Of a DNA stretch of 41,665 bases, positions 1-8,369 are shown piece after piece. The stretch's first letter is position 1; every line of letters begins with the position of its first letter. Made by a program: the position numbers and the translations under genes. The notes beneath the pieces were generated by a model. That model was not told the DNA's origin and ran no database searches. It saw only the letters and a program-made list of their open reading frames with translations. Source of the stretch: an uncultured Frankineae bacterium (GTDB taxonomy: Bacteria > Actinomycetota > Actinomycetes > Mycobacteriales > SCTD01); the NCBI GenBank assembly GCA_902805775.1, contig CADCUB010000063.1, positions 1 to 41,665 of the forward strand, written 5' to 3'.

Positions 1-1
1 T

Positions 2-1870
2 ACAAACCGCGACCCCAGGCGGCTCGACGAGCCGGACGTCGTCTACAAGAGCGAGCCGGCCAAGTTCGACGCGGTCGTCGAGGACATCGCCGAGAAGCAC
101 GAGGCCGGCCAGCCGGTGCTCGTCGGGACCATCTCCGTCGAGAAGAGCGAGTACCTCTCGCAGCTGCTGCGCAAGCGCGGCATCCCCCACGAGGTCCTCA
201 ACGCCAAGCAGCACGACCGCGAGGCGACCATCGTCGCGCAGGCCGGACGCAAGGGCGCCGTCACGGTGGCCACCAACATGGCCGGTCGCGGCACCGACAT
301 CATGCTCGGCGGCAATCCCGAGCACATCGCCGCAGACGAGCTGCGCAGCCGTGGCCTGTCGCCGGTCGAGACGCCGGAGGAGTACGAGAAGGCCTGGCCC
401 GACGCCCTCGAGCGCGCGACCGCGTCGGTCAAGGCCGAGCACGACGAGGTGGTGGGGACCGGCGGGCTCTACGTGCTGGGCACCGAGCGGCACGAGTCCC
501 GGCGCATCGACAACCAGCTGCGCGGCCGCTCCGGCCGCCAGGGCGACCCCGGCCTGTCGCGCTTCTACCTGTCGCTGGGCGACGACCTCATGCGCCTGTT
601 CAACGCCAGCGCGGTCGAGATGATCATGGACCGGCTCAACATCCCGGACGACGTCCCGATCGAGTCGAAGATGGTGAGCCGGGCGATCCGGTCGGCCCAG
701 ACGCAGGTCGAGTCGCAGAACTTCGAGATCCGCAAGAACGTCCTGAAGTACGACGAGGTGCTCAACCGCCAGCGCACCGTCATCTACGACGAGCGCCGCA
801 AGGTGCTCGGTGGCGCCGACCTGCACGAGCAGATCGCCCACATGGTCGACGACGTCATCGAGGGCTACGTCTACGGCGCGACCGCCGAGGGCTACCCCGA
901 CGACTGGGACCTCGAGCAGCTGTGGACCGCGCTGCGGACGCTGTTCCCGATCAGCATCCCGGTCGACGCCTACGACGAGGACCGTGGCGGCCTGTCGGCC
1001 GAGCAGCTCGTCGACGACATCCAGGACGACGCGCGCAAGGCGTACGCCGCCCGCGAGGCCTCGCTGGGCGTCGCGGCCGGCGGCGAGCCGGTGATGCGCG
1101 AGCTCGAGCGGCGCGTCCTGCTCTCGGTGATGGACCGGCACTGGCGCGAGCACCTGTACGAGATGGACTACCTGCAGGAGGGCATCGGGCTGCGCGCGAT
1201 GGGCCAGCGCGACCCGCTGGTCGAGTACCAGCGCGAGGGCTTCGACATGTTCAACGCCATGATGGAGGCGATCAAGGAGGAGGCCGTCGGCTTCCTGTTC
1301 AACGTCGAGGTCCAGGGGCAGGCCGCCGCCGTCGCTCCGCCGCCGCCGGCCGAGCTGGTCGCCACCGGACCGGGGGAGGCTCCCGGAGAGGTCTTCGTCG
1401 AGCACCTGCCGGTCGAGGGGTCCGGGGCGGACGACGCGCGGCACGAGGACGGGCCGGACGACCTCCCGGCGGAGCACGCCTTCGACGACACGCCGGGGGA
1501 GCCCGCGCAGGCGCTGCCCGCCGAGCCGCTCGGGGTGGCCGGGTCCCCGGTGCCGTCCGCCGCGCCCGTGGCGGAGTCCGACCCGCTCTCGGTCGCCGAG
1601 CCCGAGCCGTCGGCGGCCGTGCCGGCGGTCGAGGACCCGCTCGGCACGGCCCTGCCCGAGGACTTCGGCCGGCCCGAGCAGCCGCAGCAGCTGCAGTACA
1701 CCGCCCCGGCCTTCGACGCGGCGCCGGGCTCGACCGGCGTCACGCGCTCGTCGGGCCCCGGCGGCACGGGCGTGCAGACCGGCGCGCCGCAGAACCGCAA
1801 CGACGAGTGCGCGTGCGGGTCGGGTCGCAAGTACAAGCGCTGCCACGGGGACCCGCGCCGCACGGCCTGA
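2..1870 (+). CDS. secA: Protein translocase ATPase SecA, C-terminal part (5' end outside window)
   Basis: Motor ATPase that drives unfolded preproteins through SecYEG at the inner face of the membrane. About 622 residues are visible, against roughly 900-950 for a full actinobacterial SecA1; the frame is open at the left edge, so the N-terminal ATPase lobe is missing. The fragment begins in nucleotide-binding domain 2 ([16 protein letters not shown]), continues through [13 protein letters not shown] and the motif VI region [13 protein letters not shown], and then the helical scaffold and wing ([19 protein letters not shown]). A long Ala/Pro/Glu-rich linker of about 170 residues follows. The protein ends in the SEC-C zinc motif [13 protein letters not shown], which contacts SecB or ribosomes in studied homologues. 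The linker is longer than the core family needs, which is usual in actinobacteria. The next gene converges on it. Confidence 0.97.
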   Translation, partial: TNRDPRRLDEPDVVYKSEPAKFDAVVEDIAEKHEAGQPVLVGTISVEKSEYLSQLLRKRGIPHEVLNAKQHDREATIVAQAGRKGAVTVATNMAGRGTDIMLGGNPEHIAADELRSRGLSPVETPEEYEKAWPDALERATASVKAEHDEVVGTGGLYVLGTERHESRRIDNQLRGRSGRQGDPGLSRFYLSLGDDLMRLFNASAVEMIMDRLNIPDDVPIESKMVSRAIRSAQTQVESQNFEIRKNVLKYDEVLNRQRTVIYDERRKVLGGADLHEQIAHMVDDVIEGYVYGATAEGYPDDWDLEQLWTALRTLFPISIPVDAYDEDRGGLSAEQLVDDIQDDARKAYAAREASLGVAAGGEPVMRELERRVLLSVMDRHWREHLYEMDYLQEGIGLRAMGQRDPLVEYQREGFDMFNAMMEAIKEEAVGFLFNVEVQGQAAAVAPPPPAELVATGPGEAPGEVFVEHLPVEGSGADDARHEDGPDDLPAEHAFDDTPGEPAQALPAEPLGVAGSPVPSAAPVAESDPLSVAEPEPSAAVPAVEDPLGTALPEDFGRPEQPQQLQYTAPAFDAAPGSTGVTRSSGPGGTGVQTGAPQNRNDECACGSGRKYKRCHGDPRRTA

Positions 1871-1891
1871 GGGCCGGCGGTCCCCGCCGTG

Positions 1892-1931
1892 GGCACCGCC
1901 GGGCGGGCGTCGGCACCGCCGGGCGGGCGTC
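1892..1931. repeat. Perfect 20-bp tandem duplication between convergent genes
   Basis: The 20-mer GGCACCGCCGGGCGGGCGTC occurs twice head to tail (1892-1911 and 1912-1931) in the 75-bp gap between the secA stop and the stop of the convergent Rv3235-family gene. It is GC-rich and could add to transcription termination, but no clean stem with a T-tract is seen. It probably arose by replication slippage. Confidence 0.8.
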
Positions 1932-1945
1932 GGCCGGGCCGCTGG

Positions 1946-2551
1946 TCAGGCCGGCAGCTGTCCGCCGGGCAGGCCGGCCAGCGACGTGCAGCACCACCGC
2001 TGGTCGAGCAGCTCCAGCCGCAGGGCGACGGCCGCGACACGCGGCCCCCGGCGCACGGTCGCGCACACCTCGGCGACACCGGCTGCGGGCTGCTGCACGT
2101 GCAGGCTCTGCACCGCGCCCGTGGGCGGCCGCCGACCGCTGGGCCGCCGCTGGGCGTGCACGCGCTCCTCGAGCTCGTCGTACAGCTCGATCGAGGTGCG
2201 GCGCTTGAGCTGCGACACCGGCCGCAGGCCGGCCAGCACCTCCAGCAGGCCCTGCACCAGCGCATGGGCCACCGGCCGCACCGGCGGCTCCGGGCGGGCC
2301 GGCGGTGGCGCCGGTGTCGGCTCGACCGGGGGAGGCACGAGGCGCAGCGGTGCGAGCGCGCGCAACGGACCCACCGGAGTCCGTCGGTCCGCCGCCGGCA
2401 CCGGCCGCAGGTGCCGTCCGTCGCCCGGCTCGTCGTCGTAGGGCGGCTGGCTGACCGGCAGGGGCAGCAGGGTCAGGGCCGGCTGGTCGTCGACCGGCCG
2501 GAGCGGAGGGCGGCCGGGGGCCGGAGCGACCTCGGGGGTGAGCACGGACAT
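1946..2551 (-). CDS. Rv3235-family protein (DUF6459-like)
   Basis: A 201-residue protein of unknown function. The first 110 residues are Pro/Ala-rich and look disordered. The C-terminal 90 are folded: a helix (VAHALVQGLLEVLAGLRPV), then QLKRRTSIELYDELEER and a beta-rich end with RVAAVALRLELLDQRWCCTS. This pattern and the place just downstream of secA match the actinobacterial family named after M. tuberculosis Rv3235. The start was set at 2551 because ACGGAGGACCC lies directly in front of it; the frame is open further upstream but that part reads as non-coding. The LysM gene lies 137 bp upstream on the same strand, so the two may be co-transcribed. Its role is not known. Confidence 0.85.
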   Translation of the reverse strand: MSVLTPEVAPAPGRPPLRPVDDQPALTLLPLPVSQPPYDDEPGDGRHLRPVPAADRRTPVGPLRALAPLRLVPPPVEPTPAPPPARPEPPVRPVAHALVQGLLEVLAGLRPVSQLKRRTSIELYDELEERVHAQRRPSGRRPPTGAVQSLHVQQPAAGVAEVCATVRRGPRVAAVALRLELLDQRWCCTSLAGLPGGQLPA

Positions 2552-2688
2552 GGCGGGTCCTCCGTCTGGGGTCGGGGGGCGGTGGTGACCTGGGGGAGCG
2601 GGCGCTGACGTGCAGGGGTGGCGTGCGGCTGGGGACGTGGATCCGGGTGGCCTGCCGGCGGGTGGTGTGGAGCGCGGGTGCAGTCGGC

Positions 2689-3585
2689 TCAGAGCGGGGG
2701 CGGCTGCAGGACGGTTCCGGGGTGCAGCAGGTCGGGGTCGTCGCCCACCGCCTCGCGGTTGGCCGACCACCACAGCGGCCAGGCGGCGGCGATCTGGCGG
2801 TCGGTCGGCGACGCCGTGCCCGTGCGGGCCAAGTGCGTCTCGGCCAGCGCCCACAGGGAGTCGCCGGGTCGGACGACCACGGCGCCGGGACGCGCGCCCG
2901 CGGGCGACGGGGCGACCGGCGCCCTGACGCGCGGCGCGGTGCCGTCCGGCTCCTCAGCACCGTCCGGCTCCTCGGCACCGTCCGGCTGGGCGGACGGCTG
3001 CGCGGCTCGGGTCGGCGGAGCCCCGGCGGCTCGGGGAGGCGAGGCGGTGGGGGAGGGCCTCGTCGGCTGGAGCGCCGGCTGGGCCTCCGGCGGGGGCTGC
3101 CGCAGCTCCGGCCAGTCCAGCGACGGGACAGAGCTGTCCACCGCCGCTGCGGCGCCTGTCGCGGCGACCGTTGGCGTGGTCGCGGTGCCTGCCGCGGTGC
3201 CTGTCGCCTTCGCGGTAGCGGTCGCGGTCGCTGTCGCCGCTGCCGCGGGGACGGCGCCGCCCGCGACGGTCACGGCGACCCCGAGAGCGACCTCCAGGGC
3301 GCGCCGGACGATGCCCGGTGCCAGCCGGCGAGCCAGGGCGCCGGCCGCCCTTCCCAGCAGTCCCGGCGCTCGCGCCGCCAGCACCAGCACGGCGGTCAGG
3401 ACGAGCCACAGTGCGAGGGCCCACGCCGCGAGGGCGACCGCGGCGACGAGCGGTGCGGTGGGGTCCGTCGCCGACGCGGTGTCGGCCAGCGCGCGCACTG
3501 CCGAGGCCGGAGGAGGGGCGGTCACGAGCAGCAGGGCCAGAGCGCCGAGCGCGGCCAGGACGGTCCTGCGGGAGTCTGTCGGCAC
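2689..3585 (-). CDS. Membrane-anchored LysM-domain protein
   Basis: A 298-residue protein, probably exported or membrane-anchored and facing the cell wall. Residues 9-30 form a hydrophobic signal-like segment, and residues 44-72 a second hydrophobic stretch (PLVAAVALAAWALALWLVLT). Low-complexity Ala/Thr and Pro repeats follow at about 105-215, including DGAEEP repeated in tandem. The last 65 residues are a LysM peptidoglycan-binding domain: VVRPGDSLWALAETHL, then PLWWSANREAVGDDPDLLHPG. The GTG start at 3585 is preceded by CGGAGGTCCG, and a good promoter lies further upstream. LysM proteins beside Rv3235-family genes recur in actinobacteria. I infer a cell-wall role and see no catalytic domain. 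Confidence 0.88.
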   Translation of the reverse strand: MPTDSRRTVLAALGALALLLVTAPPPASAVRALADTASATDPTAPLVAAVALAAWALALWLVLTAVLVLAARAPGLLGRAAGALARRLAPGIVRRALEVALGVAVTVAGGAVPAAAATATATATAKATGTAAGTATTPTVAATGAAAAVDSSVPSLDWPELRQPPPEAQPALQPTRPSPTASPPRAAGAPPTRAAQPSAQPDGAEEPDGAEEPDGTAPRVRAPVAPSPAGARPGAVVVRPGDSLWALAETHLARTGTASPTDRQIAAAWPLWWSANREAVGDDPDLLHPGTVLQPPPL

Positions 3586-3621
3586 CGGACCTCCGTTTGC
3601 GTGCGTTTGGTACAGGAGCCC

Positions 3622-3650
3622 TTCGTACGCTGCGCTTCGGTGTCCGTCAA
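3622..3650 (-). promoter_or_regulatory. Predicted sigma-A-type promoter of the LysM gene
   Basis: On the minus strand TTGACG (3650-3645) is followed by a 17-bp spacer and TACGAA (3627-3622). The start codon at 3585 lies about 37 bases downstream of the -10 box. This is one of the best consensus matches in the window. Confidence 0.55.
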
Positions 3651-3691
3651 CGTCACTTGCCAGGACTGGGGACGAGCCGCACAGTCGTGCG

Positions 3692-4243
3692 ATGCGGTGG
3701 CACGCGCTCTTCGACGACCTGGAGGCCCAGTTCGAGGCGGCGGCTGCGGCCGAGCTGGTGGCGGAGGTCGCCGAGCGCTCACGGCGGGAGGCCGCCCTGG
3801 TGTCCATGGCCGACCGCCTGCGGGCTGCGACCGGGACGGCGGTGCAGGTCCACCTGCCGGGGACGACGGCAGTGCGGGGCCGGCTCACGGATCTCGGCCC
3901 TGGGTGGCTGCTGCTCACCGACGAGGCAGGGGCCGAGGTGCTCGTGCCCGTCGCGGCCGTCCTCGGCGTGGTGGGGGTCGGCGCGCGGGCCGCTCCCGAC
4001 GACGGTGGCGCCGTGGGCCGGCGCCTGGACCTGCGGTGGGCGCTGCGGGGGATCGCCCGTGACCGCACGGCCGTCACGCTGGGCCTGCGGGACGGGACGG
4101 CGCTGACAGGAACGCTCGACCGGGTAGGGCTGGACCACCTCGACCTCGCCGAGCACGCGCTCGGCGAACCACGACGTGCGGGCGCCGTGCGTCAGGTCAG
4201 ACTGGTCCCGCTCGACGCGCTGGTGCTGGTCCGCCGCAGCTGA
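3692..4243 (+). CDS. Conserved hypothetical protein, possible SH3/Sm-like fold
   Basis: A 183-residue cytoplasmic protein that I cannot assign to a named family. Residues 1-45 are a charged amphipathic helix (LFDDLEAQFEAAAAAELVAE), perhaps a coiled coil. Residues 50-95 and 125-180 are two beta-rich blocks of similar design: TGTAVQVHLPGTTAVRGRLT with GWLLLTDEAGAEVLVPVAAV, and RTAVTLGLRDGTALTGTLDR with VGLDHLDLAEHAL. These look like a duplicated small beta-barrel. The ATG at 3692 begins the helix. The frame is also open upstream, but that part is Arg-rich shadow antisense to the LysM gene. The gene is divergent from the LysM gene (106-bp gap) and convergent with the HTH gene. Confidence 0.75.
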   Translation: MRWHALFDDLEAQFEAAAAAELVAEVAERSRREAALVSMADRLRAATGTAVQVHLPGTTAVRGRLTDLGPGWLLLTDEAGAEVLVPVAAVLGVVGVGARAAPDDGGAVGRRLDLRWALRGIARDRTAVTLGLRDGTALTGTLDRVGLDHLDLAEHALGEPRRAGAVRQVRLVPLDALVLVRRS

Positions 4244-4327
4244 CGGGCTGTCCCGTCCCTGTCTGCGCCTGCCTCTGCGCCTGCCGTCCCGCTGGTGGCC
4301 GCCCGTCCGCTCACGCCTGCCGGCCGG

Positions 4328-4651
4328 CTACCGCTGCGGGTCGTCGACCAGTCGCTCGTCGCGCAGTCCCTCGTCGACACGTCGCTCGTCGTGCAGTGCC
4401 TCGTCGTGCAGTGCCTCGTCGTGCAGTGCCTCGTCGACCGACACGGGCTGTGCGGTGACGAAGGCCCGGGTCTCGGCGTAGCAGCGCTGGATGTAGTCCT
4501 CGAGCACCGTGCGCTCCACCCGCCACTGCCCGCGACCACCGATCTTGATCGCCGGCAGCTCCCCTGACCGCACCAGGGCGTAGGTCTGCGACGAGGAGAT
4601 GTTGAGGATCTCCGCGACGTCGGTGAGCTGCAGGAAGCGGCTTGCCGTCAT
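4328..4651 (-). CDS. Excisionase-type helix-turn-helix DNA-binding protein
   Basis: A 107-residue MerR/excisionase-like protein. Residues 5-55 are the winged HTH: LQLTDVAEILNISSSQTYAL, then VRSGELPAIKIGGRGQWRVE, the recognition and wing pattern typical of actinobacterial BldC-like and Xis-like proteins. It probably binds DNA as a small regulator and has no recombinase partner nearby. The C-terminal third is unusual: a run of pentapeptides DEALH, DEALH, DEALH, DERRV, DEGLR, DERLV encoded by a 15-bp repeat array. AGGAG stands before the ATG. It is divergent from the SAF/CpaE pair, which it might regulate (inference). Confidence 0.88.
   Translation of the reverse strand: MTASRFLQLTDVAEILNISSSQTYALVRSGELPAIKIGGRGQWRVERTVLEDYIQRCYAETRAFVTAQPVSVDEALHDEALHDEALHDERRVDEGLRDERLVDDPQR
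4341..4430. repeat. Six-unit 15-bp tandem repeat inside the HTH gene
   Basis: Six 15-bp units fall in register within the coding sequence. The last three (4386-4430) are perfect copies of TCGTCGTGCAGTGCC on the plus strand, and the first three are diverged. Each unit encodes one D-E-x-x-x pentapeptide, so copy-number change keeps the reading frame. Confidence 0.85.
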
Positions 4652-4836
4652 CTGCGCTCCTGTCGGTCGTGTGCTCGGGCCGGACCCGCGCTCCCCGGTG
4701 CGGCCAGTCTGGCACCGCGTCACCCGAACGGGTCGTCTGCGGGTGGCAGTTGTGGACGACGCTGCCCGGCGCCCTCCGATGGGTCACGATCGTCCGGCGC
4801 GGTCGCTCGTCCGCCCGCACGTCCCGAGGAGCGACG

Positions 4837-5694
4837 TTGACCGACCCGCCCGCGTCACCCCGGGCCTCCCGGCTGCCCGTGCCGGGGTGGCTCGACGGGC
4901 GCTTGGTGCTGGGTGTGCTGCTCGTGCTCGTCAGCGTCGTCGTCGGTGCCCGCGTGCTGTCCACGGCCGACCGGAGCTCGCTGGTCTGGGCCGCCGCCAC
5001 CGACCTGACCGCCGGCAGCCAGCTCTCGTCCGACGACCTCCAGCCGGTGCGCGTACGGCTGTTCGAGACCGGGGCCCGCTACCTGGCCGCCGACGGCGAG
5101 CCACCCGTGGGCTACGTCCTCGACCAGGCGGTCGGCGCCGGGGAGCTGCTGCCGCAGGACGCCCTGAGCCGCCCCGGTGCCGACGTCGACTTCCGGCTGG
5201 TGACCGTGCCGGTCGAGGCCGGCCACTACCCGCCGGCCCTGCGCGAGAACGCGCGCGTCGACCTGTGGGTGACGCCCGAGCGCGACCCGTCGCTGACCCA
5301 GGACGGCGCGGTCCCGCGGTCGGGTCCGACGACAGCCGCCCCGACCCCCGGCACGCCGACCCCCGCCGCCAACACCCCCGCCGCCCCGACCCCCGCCGCC
5401 CCGTCCAACGCGCCGAAGGCCGCCGGGGGCGCGCCCCCGGCCGCCGGCCTCGCCCTGCGCGGCGCTCAGCAGGTGCTGACCTCGGTCGTGGTGGTCGACG
5501 CGCCCGAGCGCGAGGACCTCGCGGTCGGCGGCTCCGCCGTGCCGGTCGTCCTGCAGGTGCGCCCCGACCAGGTCGACGAGGTGGTGTCGGCCATGGGCCT
5601 CGGGCGGCTCGACCTCGTGCGGGTGCCCCGCGAGGCCGAGGCCCGCGCCGACCTCGGCGCCGCCGTCGTCGACGGGACCGGAGCAGCGGGCTGA
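4837..5694 (+). CDS. SAF-domain protein, CpaB/RcpC-like
   Basis: A 285-residue membrane protein. Residues 18-42 are a single transmembrane segment (GRLVLGVLLVLVSVVVGARV). A SAF/RcpC-type domain follows: VWAAATDLTAGSQLSSDDLQ, then RYLAADGEPPVGYVLDQAVG with AGELLPQDAL. A Pro/Thr/Ala linker at 160-200 (TPGTPTPAANTPAAPTPAAP) separates it from a second beta-rich part ending near VVLQVRPDQVDEVVSAMGLG. In Flp-pilus systems CpaB/RcpC is a periplasmic assembly factor. I chose the TTG start because CGAGGAGCGACG precedes it and it gives the expected short N-terminus. It overlaps the next gene by one base (TGATG), so the two are translationally coupled. No pilin, secretin or TadA gene is in the window. 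Confidence 0.82.
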   Translation: MTDPPASPRASRLPVPGWLDGRLVLGVLLVLVSVVVGARVLSTADRSSLVWAAATDLTAGSQLSSDDLQPVRVRLFETGARYLAADGEPPVGYVLDQAVGAGELLPQDALSRPGADVDFRLVTVPVEAGHYPPALRENARVDLWVTPERDPSLTQDGAVPRSGPTTAAPTPGTPTPAANTPAAPTPAAPSNAPKAAGGAPPAAGLALRGAQQVLTSVVVVDAPEREDLAVGGSAVPVVLQVRPDQVDEVVSAMGLGRLDLVRVPREAEARADLGAAVVDGTGAAG

Positions 5695-7040
5695 TGGCGG
5701 TCCCGGTGCTGACGGCGGTCTCCGACGCGGTGTGGGAGGCCAGGCTGGTGGCTGCCCTCGCCCGCGGCGACCTCGGCGTGGCGGTCGTGCGGCGGTGCGT
5801 CGACCTGGCCGACCTGCTGGCCACCGCCTCGACCGGACAGGCCCGGGCGGCCATCCTGTCCGCCGACCTGCGCCGGCTCGACCGCGAGGCGCTCGGCCGG
5901 CTGGCCGTCGCCGGGGTCGCCGTGGTGGCGCTGGCACCACCCGGCGACGAGCAGGCCGAGCAGCGCCTGCGCCTGCTCGGGGTGCGGCACGTCCTGGCGT
6001 CCGACAGCACACCCGAGACCATGTCGGCGGCCGTCGTCGAGGCCGTGACCGCCGTACGGGCCCCCACGCCGGCCGAGCGGGTGGCGACCGGCGACCCGCG
6101 CGAGGCGCTGTCGACGACTCCCGCCGCCCCCGCTGCTCGGCCCGCTGCCGGACCGGACGACCCCGACGCGCCCGACACCGCCGACGATGCGCCCGCGCCG
6201 GGCACCGGCCGGGTGGTGGCCGTGTGGGGACCGACCGGGGCCCCCGGCCGGACGACCGTCGCGGTCACCCTGGCCAGCGAGCTGGCGTCACTCGGACGGC
6301 CGACGCTCCTCGTCGACGCCGACGTCTACGGCGGCGTCGTCGCCCAGGTGCTGGGGCTGCTCGACGAGGCGCCCGGGCTCGCTGCGGCCGCCCGGCTCGC
6401 CAACGCGGGCACCCTCGACGACGCGTCCCTGGCCGGGCTCGCCCGCACCGCCGCACCGCACCTGCGCGTGCTGTCCGGCCTCGCGCGTGCCGACCGCTGG
6501 CCGGAGCTGCGGCCGGCTGCCCTCGACGTCGTCCTGGAGCGCGCGCGGTCGCTGAGCGCTGTCACGGTGGTCGACTGCGGCTTCTGCCTCGAGCAGGACG
6601 AGGAGCTGGCCTACGACACCGGCGCACCCCGCCGCAACGGTGCGACGCTGGCCGTGCTGTCCGCGGCCGACACCGTGCTCGCGGTCGGCACCGGCGACCC
6701 GGTCGGGCTGCAGCGCCTGGTGCGCGGGCTGGGCGAGCTGCGCGACGCCGTTCCGGGCGTCCAGCCCCGCGTCGTGGTCAACCGGCTCCGGGCCGGTCCG
6801 GTGCCCGGCGACGCCCGGCGCGAGGTCACCGCCGCTCTGGCCCGCTACGCCGGCGTGGACGACCTGCACGTCGTCCCGCTCGACGTGGCGGCCGTCGACG
6901 CCGCCCTCGCCCGCGGGCGCACGCTCACCGAGGCGGCGCCGAGCTCGCCGGCCCGGCTCGCGCTCGCCGCGCTCGCAGCCGAGCTGGTGGGCGCCGGCCT
7001 CCCTGCGCCACGGCGGCGGCGGGTGCTCAGCCGCCGCTGA
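5694..7040 (+). CDS. CpaE-like MinD/ParA-family ATPase
   Basis: A 448-residue protein. Residues 1-120 resemble a receiver-like or CpaE N-terminal domain (ARAAILSADLRRLDREALG), and 120-170 is an Ala/Pro/Asp linker. Residues 172-440 are a MinD/ParA ATPase. The nucleotide loop reads GPTGAPGRTT (179-188), so arginine R186 stands where Walker A has its second lysine. The switch segment LLVDADVYGG (about 206-215) is intact, as is TVVDCGFCLE. CpaE proteins locate Flp-pilus machinery at the cell pole; here the only partner is the SAF protein with which it overlaps. A role in positioning an envelope complex is an inference. The Arg-type loop is common in actinobacterial relatives as far as I recall, so activity may be retained or the protein may only bind nucleotide. 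Confidence 0.85.
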   Translation: MAVPVLTAVSDAVWEARLVAALARGDLGVAVVRRCVDLADLLATASTGQARAAILSADLRRLDREALGRLAVAGVAVVALAPPGDEQAEQRLRLLGVRHVLASDSTPETMSAAVVEAVTAVRAPTPAERVATGDPREALSTTPAAPAARPAAGPDDPDAPDTADDAPAPGTGRVVAVWGPTGAPGRTTVAVTLASELASLGRPTLLVDADVYGGVVAQVLGLLDEAPGLAAAARLANAGTLDDASLAGLARTAAPHLRVLSGLARADRWPELRPAALDVVLERARSLSAVTVVDCGFCLEQDEELAYDTGAPRRNGATLAVLSAADTVLAVGTGDPVGLQRLVRGLGELRDAVPGVQPRVVVNRLRAGPVPGDARREVTAALARYAGVDDLHVVPLDVAAVDAALARGRTLTEAAPSSPARLALAALAAELVGAGLPAPRRRRVLSRR

Positions 7041-7071
7041 CCGCCGGGCCGCACGACCCGCCGCTGACTCC

Positions 7072-8277
7072 TCAGGCGGGGGCGTACTTCCCGAGCTCCT
7101 GCCGGGCCACCGTCCGCACGTGCACCTCGTCCGGCCCGTCGGCGATGCGCAGGGTCCGCAGCGAGGCGTACATGCGGGCCAGCGGGAAGTCCTCGCTCAC
7201 GCCCGCGCCGCCGTGCACCTGGATCGCCCGGTCGACGACGTTCAGCGCGACCCGCGGGGCGATCACCTTGATGGCGGCGATCTCCGATCGGGCGCCCTTC
7301 GCGCCCACCTTGTCGATCATGTCGGCGGTCTTGAGCACCATCAGGCGGGCCTGGTCGATCTCCATCCGCGACTCGGCGATCTGCTCGCGCACGACCCCCT
7401 GCCGGGCGATCTCGCTGCCGAAGGCGTGCCGGGTCAGGGCGCGCTCGCACATGAGCTCGAGCGCCCGCTCGGCCGCGCCGATCGCCCGCATGCAGTGGTG
7501 GATGCGGCCCGGGCCCAGCCGCGCCTGGGCGATCATGAACCCGTCGCCCTCGTTCGCGATGAGGTTCGAGGCGGGGACCCGCACGGAGTGGAAGCGCACC
7601 TCGCCGTGGCCGTGCTGGTCCTGGTAGCCGAACACCGGCAGCGCCCGCACGATCTCGACCCCGGGGGTGTCGGTCGGCACCAGGATCATCGACTGCTGCC
7701 GGTGGGTCGACTGGCCGACGTCGGTCTTGCCCATGACGATCATGATCGTGCAGCGCGGGTCGTTGATCCCGCTCGTCCACCACTTGCGGCCGTCGATGAC
7801 GTAGTCGTCGCCGTCGCGCACGATCGAGGTGGAGATGTTGGTGGCGTCCGACGAGGCGACGTCGGGCTCGGTCATGGCGAACGCCGAGCGGATCTGCCCC
7901 TCGAGCAGCGGCTCGAGCCACTGCGACTTCTGCTCGGCGGTGCCGAACATGTGCAGCACCTCCATGTTGCCGGTGTTCGGCGCGTCGCAGTTGATCGCCT
8001 CGGGGGCGATGTGCGAGCTCCAGCCGGTGATCTCGGCGATGGCGGCGTACTCGACGTTCTTCAGGCCGGAGACGTCGGGCAGGAACAGGTTCCACAGGCC
8101 GCGCTCGCGCGCCTCGACCTTCAGCTCCTCGACGACCGGCGGCAGCGTGTGGTCCTCGGGGCCCTTCTCGCGGCGGTAGGCCTCGTACTCCGCCTCCGCC
8201 GGCAGGATGCGGGTGTCCAGGAACTCCCGCATGCGGCCGATGTAGTCCTGCGCCCTGGCCGAGTGGTCGAAGTCCAC
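7072..8277 (-). CDS. Acyl-CoA dehydrogenase (ACAD10/11-like branch)
   Basis: A 401-residue FAD enzyme that oxidises an acyl-CoA to the 2,3-enoyl-CoA and passes electrons to ETF. Family marks in order: N-terminal helical domain ([20 protein letters not shown]), the FAD/substrate motif [15 protein letters not shown], the beta-domain motif [31 protein letters not shown], and the C-terminal [20 protein letters not shown]. The usual YEGT near the C-terminus is replaced by ADGPDEVH, typical of the long-chain ACAD10/11-like branch. The GTG at 8277 follows CGAGGAGAGG. The frame extends 18 codons further, but without a ribosome site. The gene is divergent from the wax ester synthase, so the two may share a lipid theme. 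The exact substrate cannot be told. Confidence 0.93.
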   Translation of the reverse strand: MDFDHSARAQDYIGRMREFLDTRILPAEAEYEAYRREKGPEDHTLPPVVEELKVEARERGLWNLFLPDVSGLKNVEYAAIAEITGWSSHIAPEAINCDAPNTGNMEVLHMFGTAEQKSQWLEPLLEGQIRSAFAMTEPDVASSDATNISTSIVRDGDDYVIDGRKWWTSGINDPRCTIMIVMGKTDVGQSTHRQQSMILVPTDTPGVEIVRALPVFGYQDQHGHGEVRFHSVRVPASNLIANEGDGFMIAQARLGPGRIHHCMRAIGAAERALELMCERALTRHAFGSEIARQGVVREQIAESRMEIDQARLMVLKTADMIDKVGAKGARSEIAAIKVIAPRVALNVVDRAIQVHGGAGVSEDFPLARMYASLRTLRIADGPDEVHVRTVARQELGKYAPA

Positions 8278-8369
8278 GTGCTGCCTCTCCTCGTGCGAGT
8301 CGTCCGCTGCCCCCAGTGTGCCGTGCGCCACCGTCGCGGGGCGTCGCAGGGCCGTGTGAGAGTGGCCCC

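Noticed and set aside
2618-3691. Upstream extension of the 183-residue protein to over 500 residues
   Set aside because: The extra part is antisense to the LysM gene and low-complexity; the ATG at 3692 begins the plausible helix.
4341-4430. CRISPR-like array
   Set aside because: The repeats are 15 bp without spacers, in frame inside a coding sequence.
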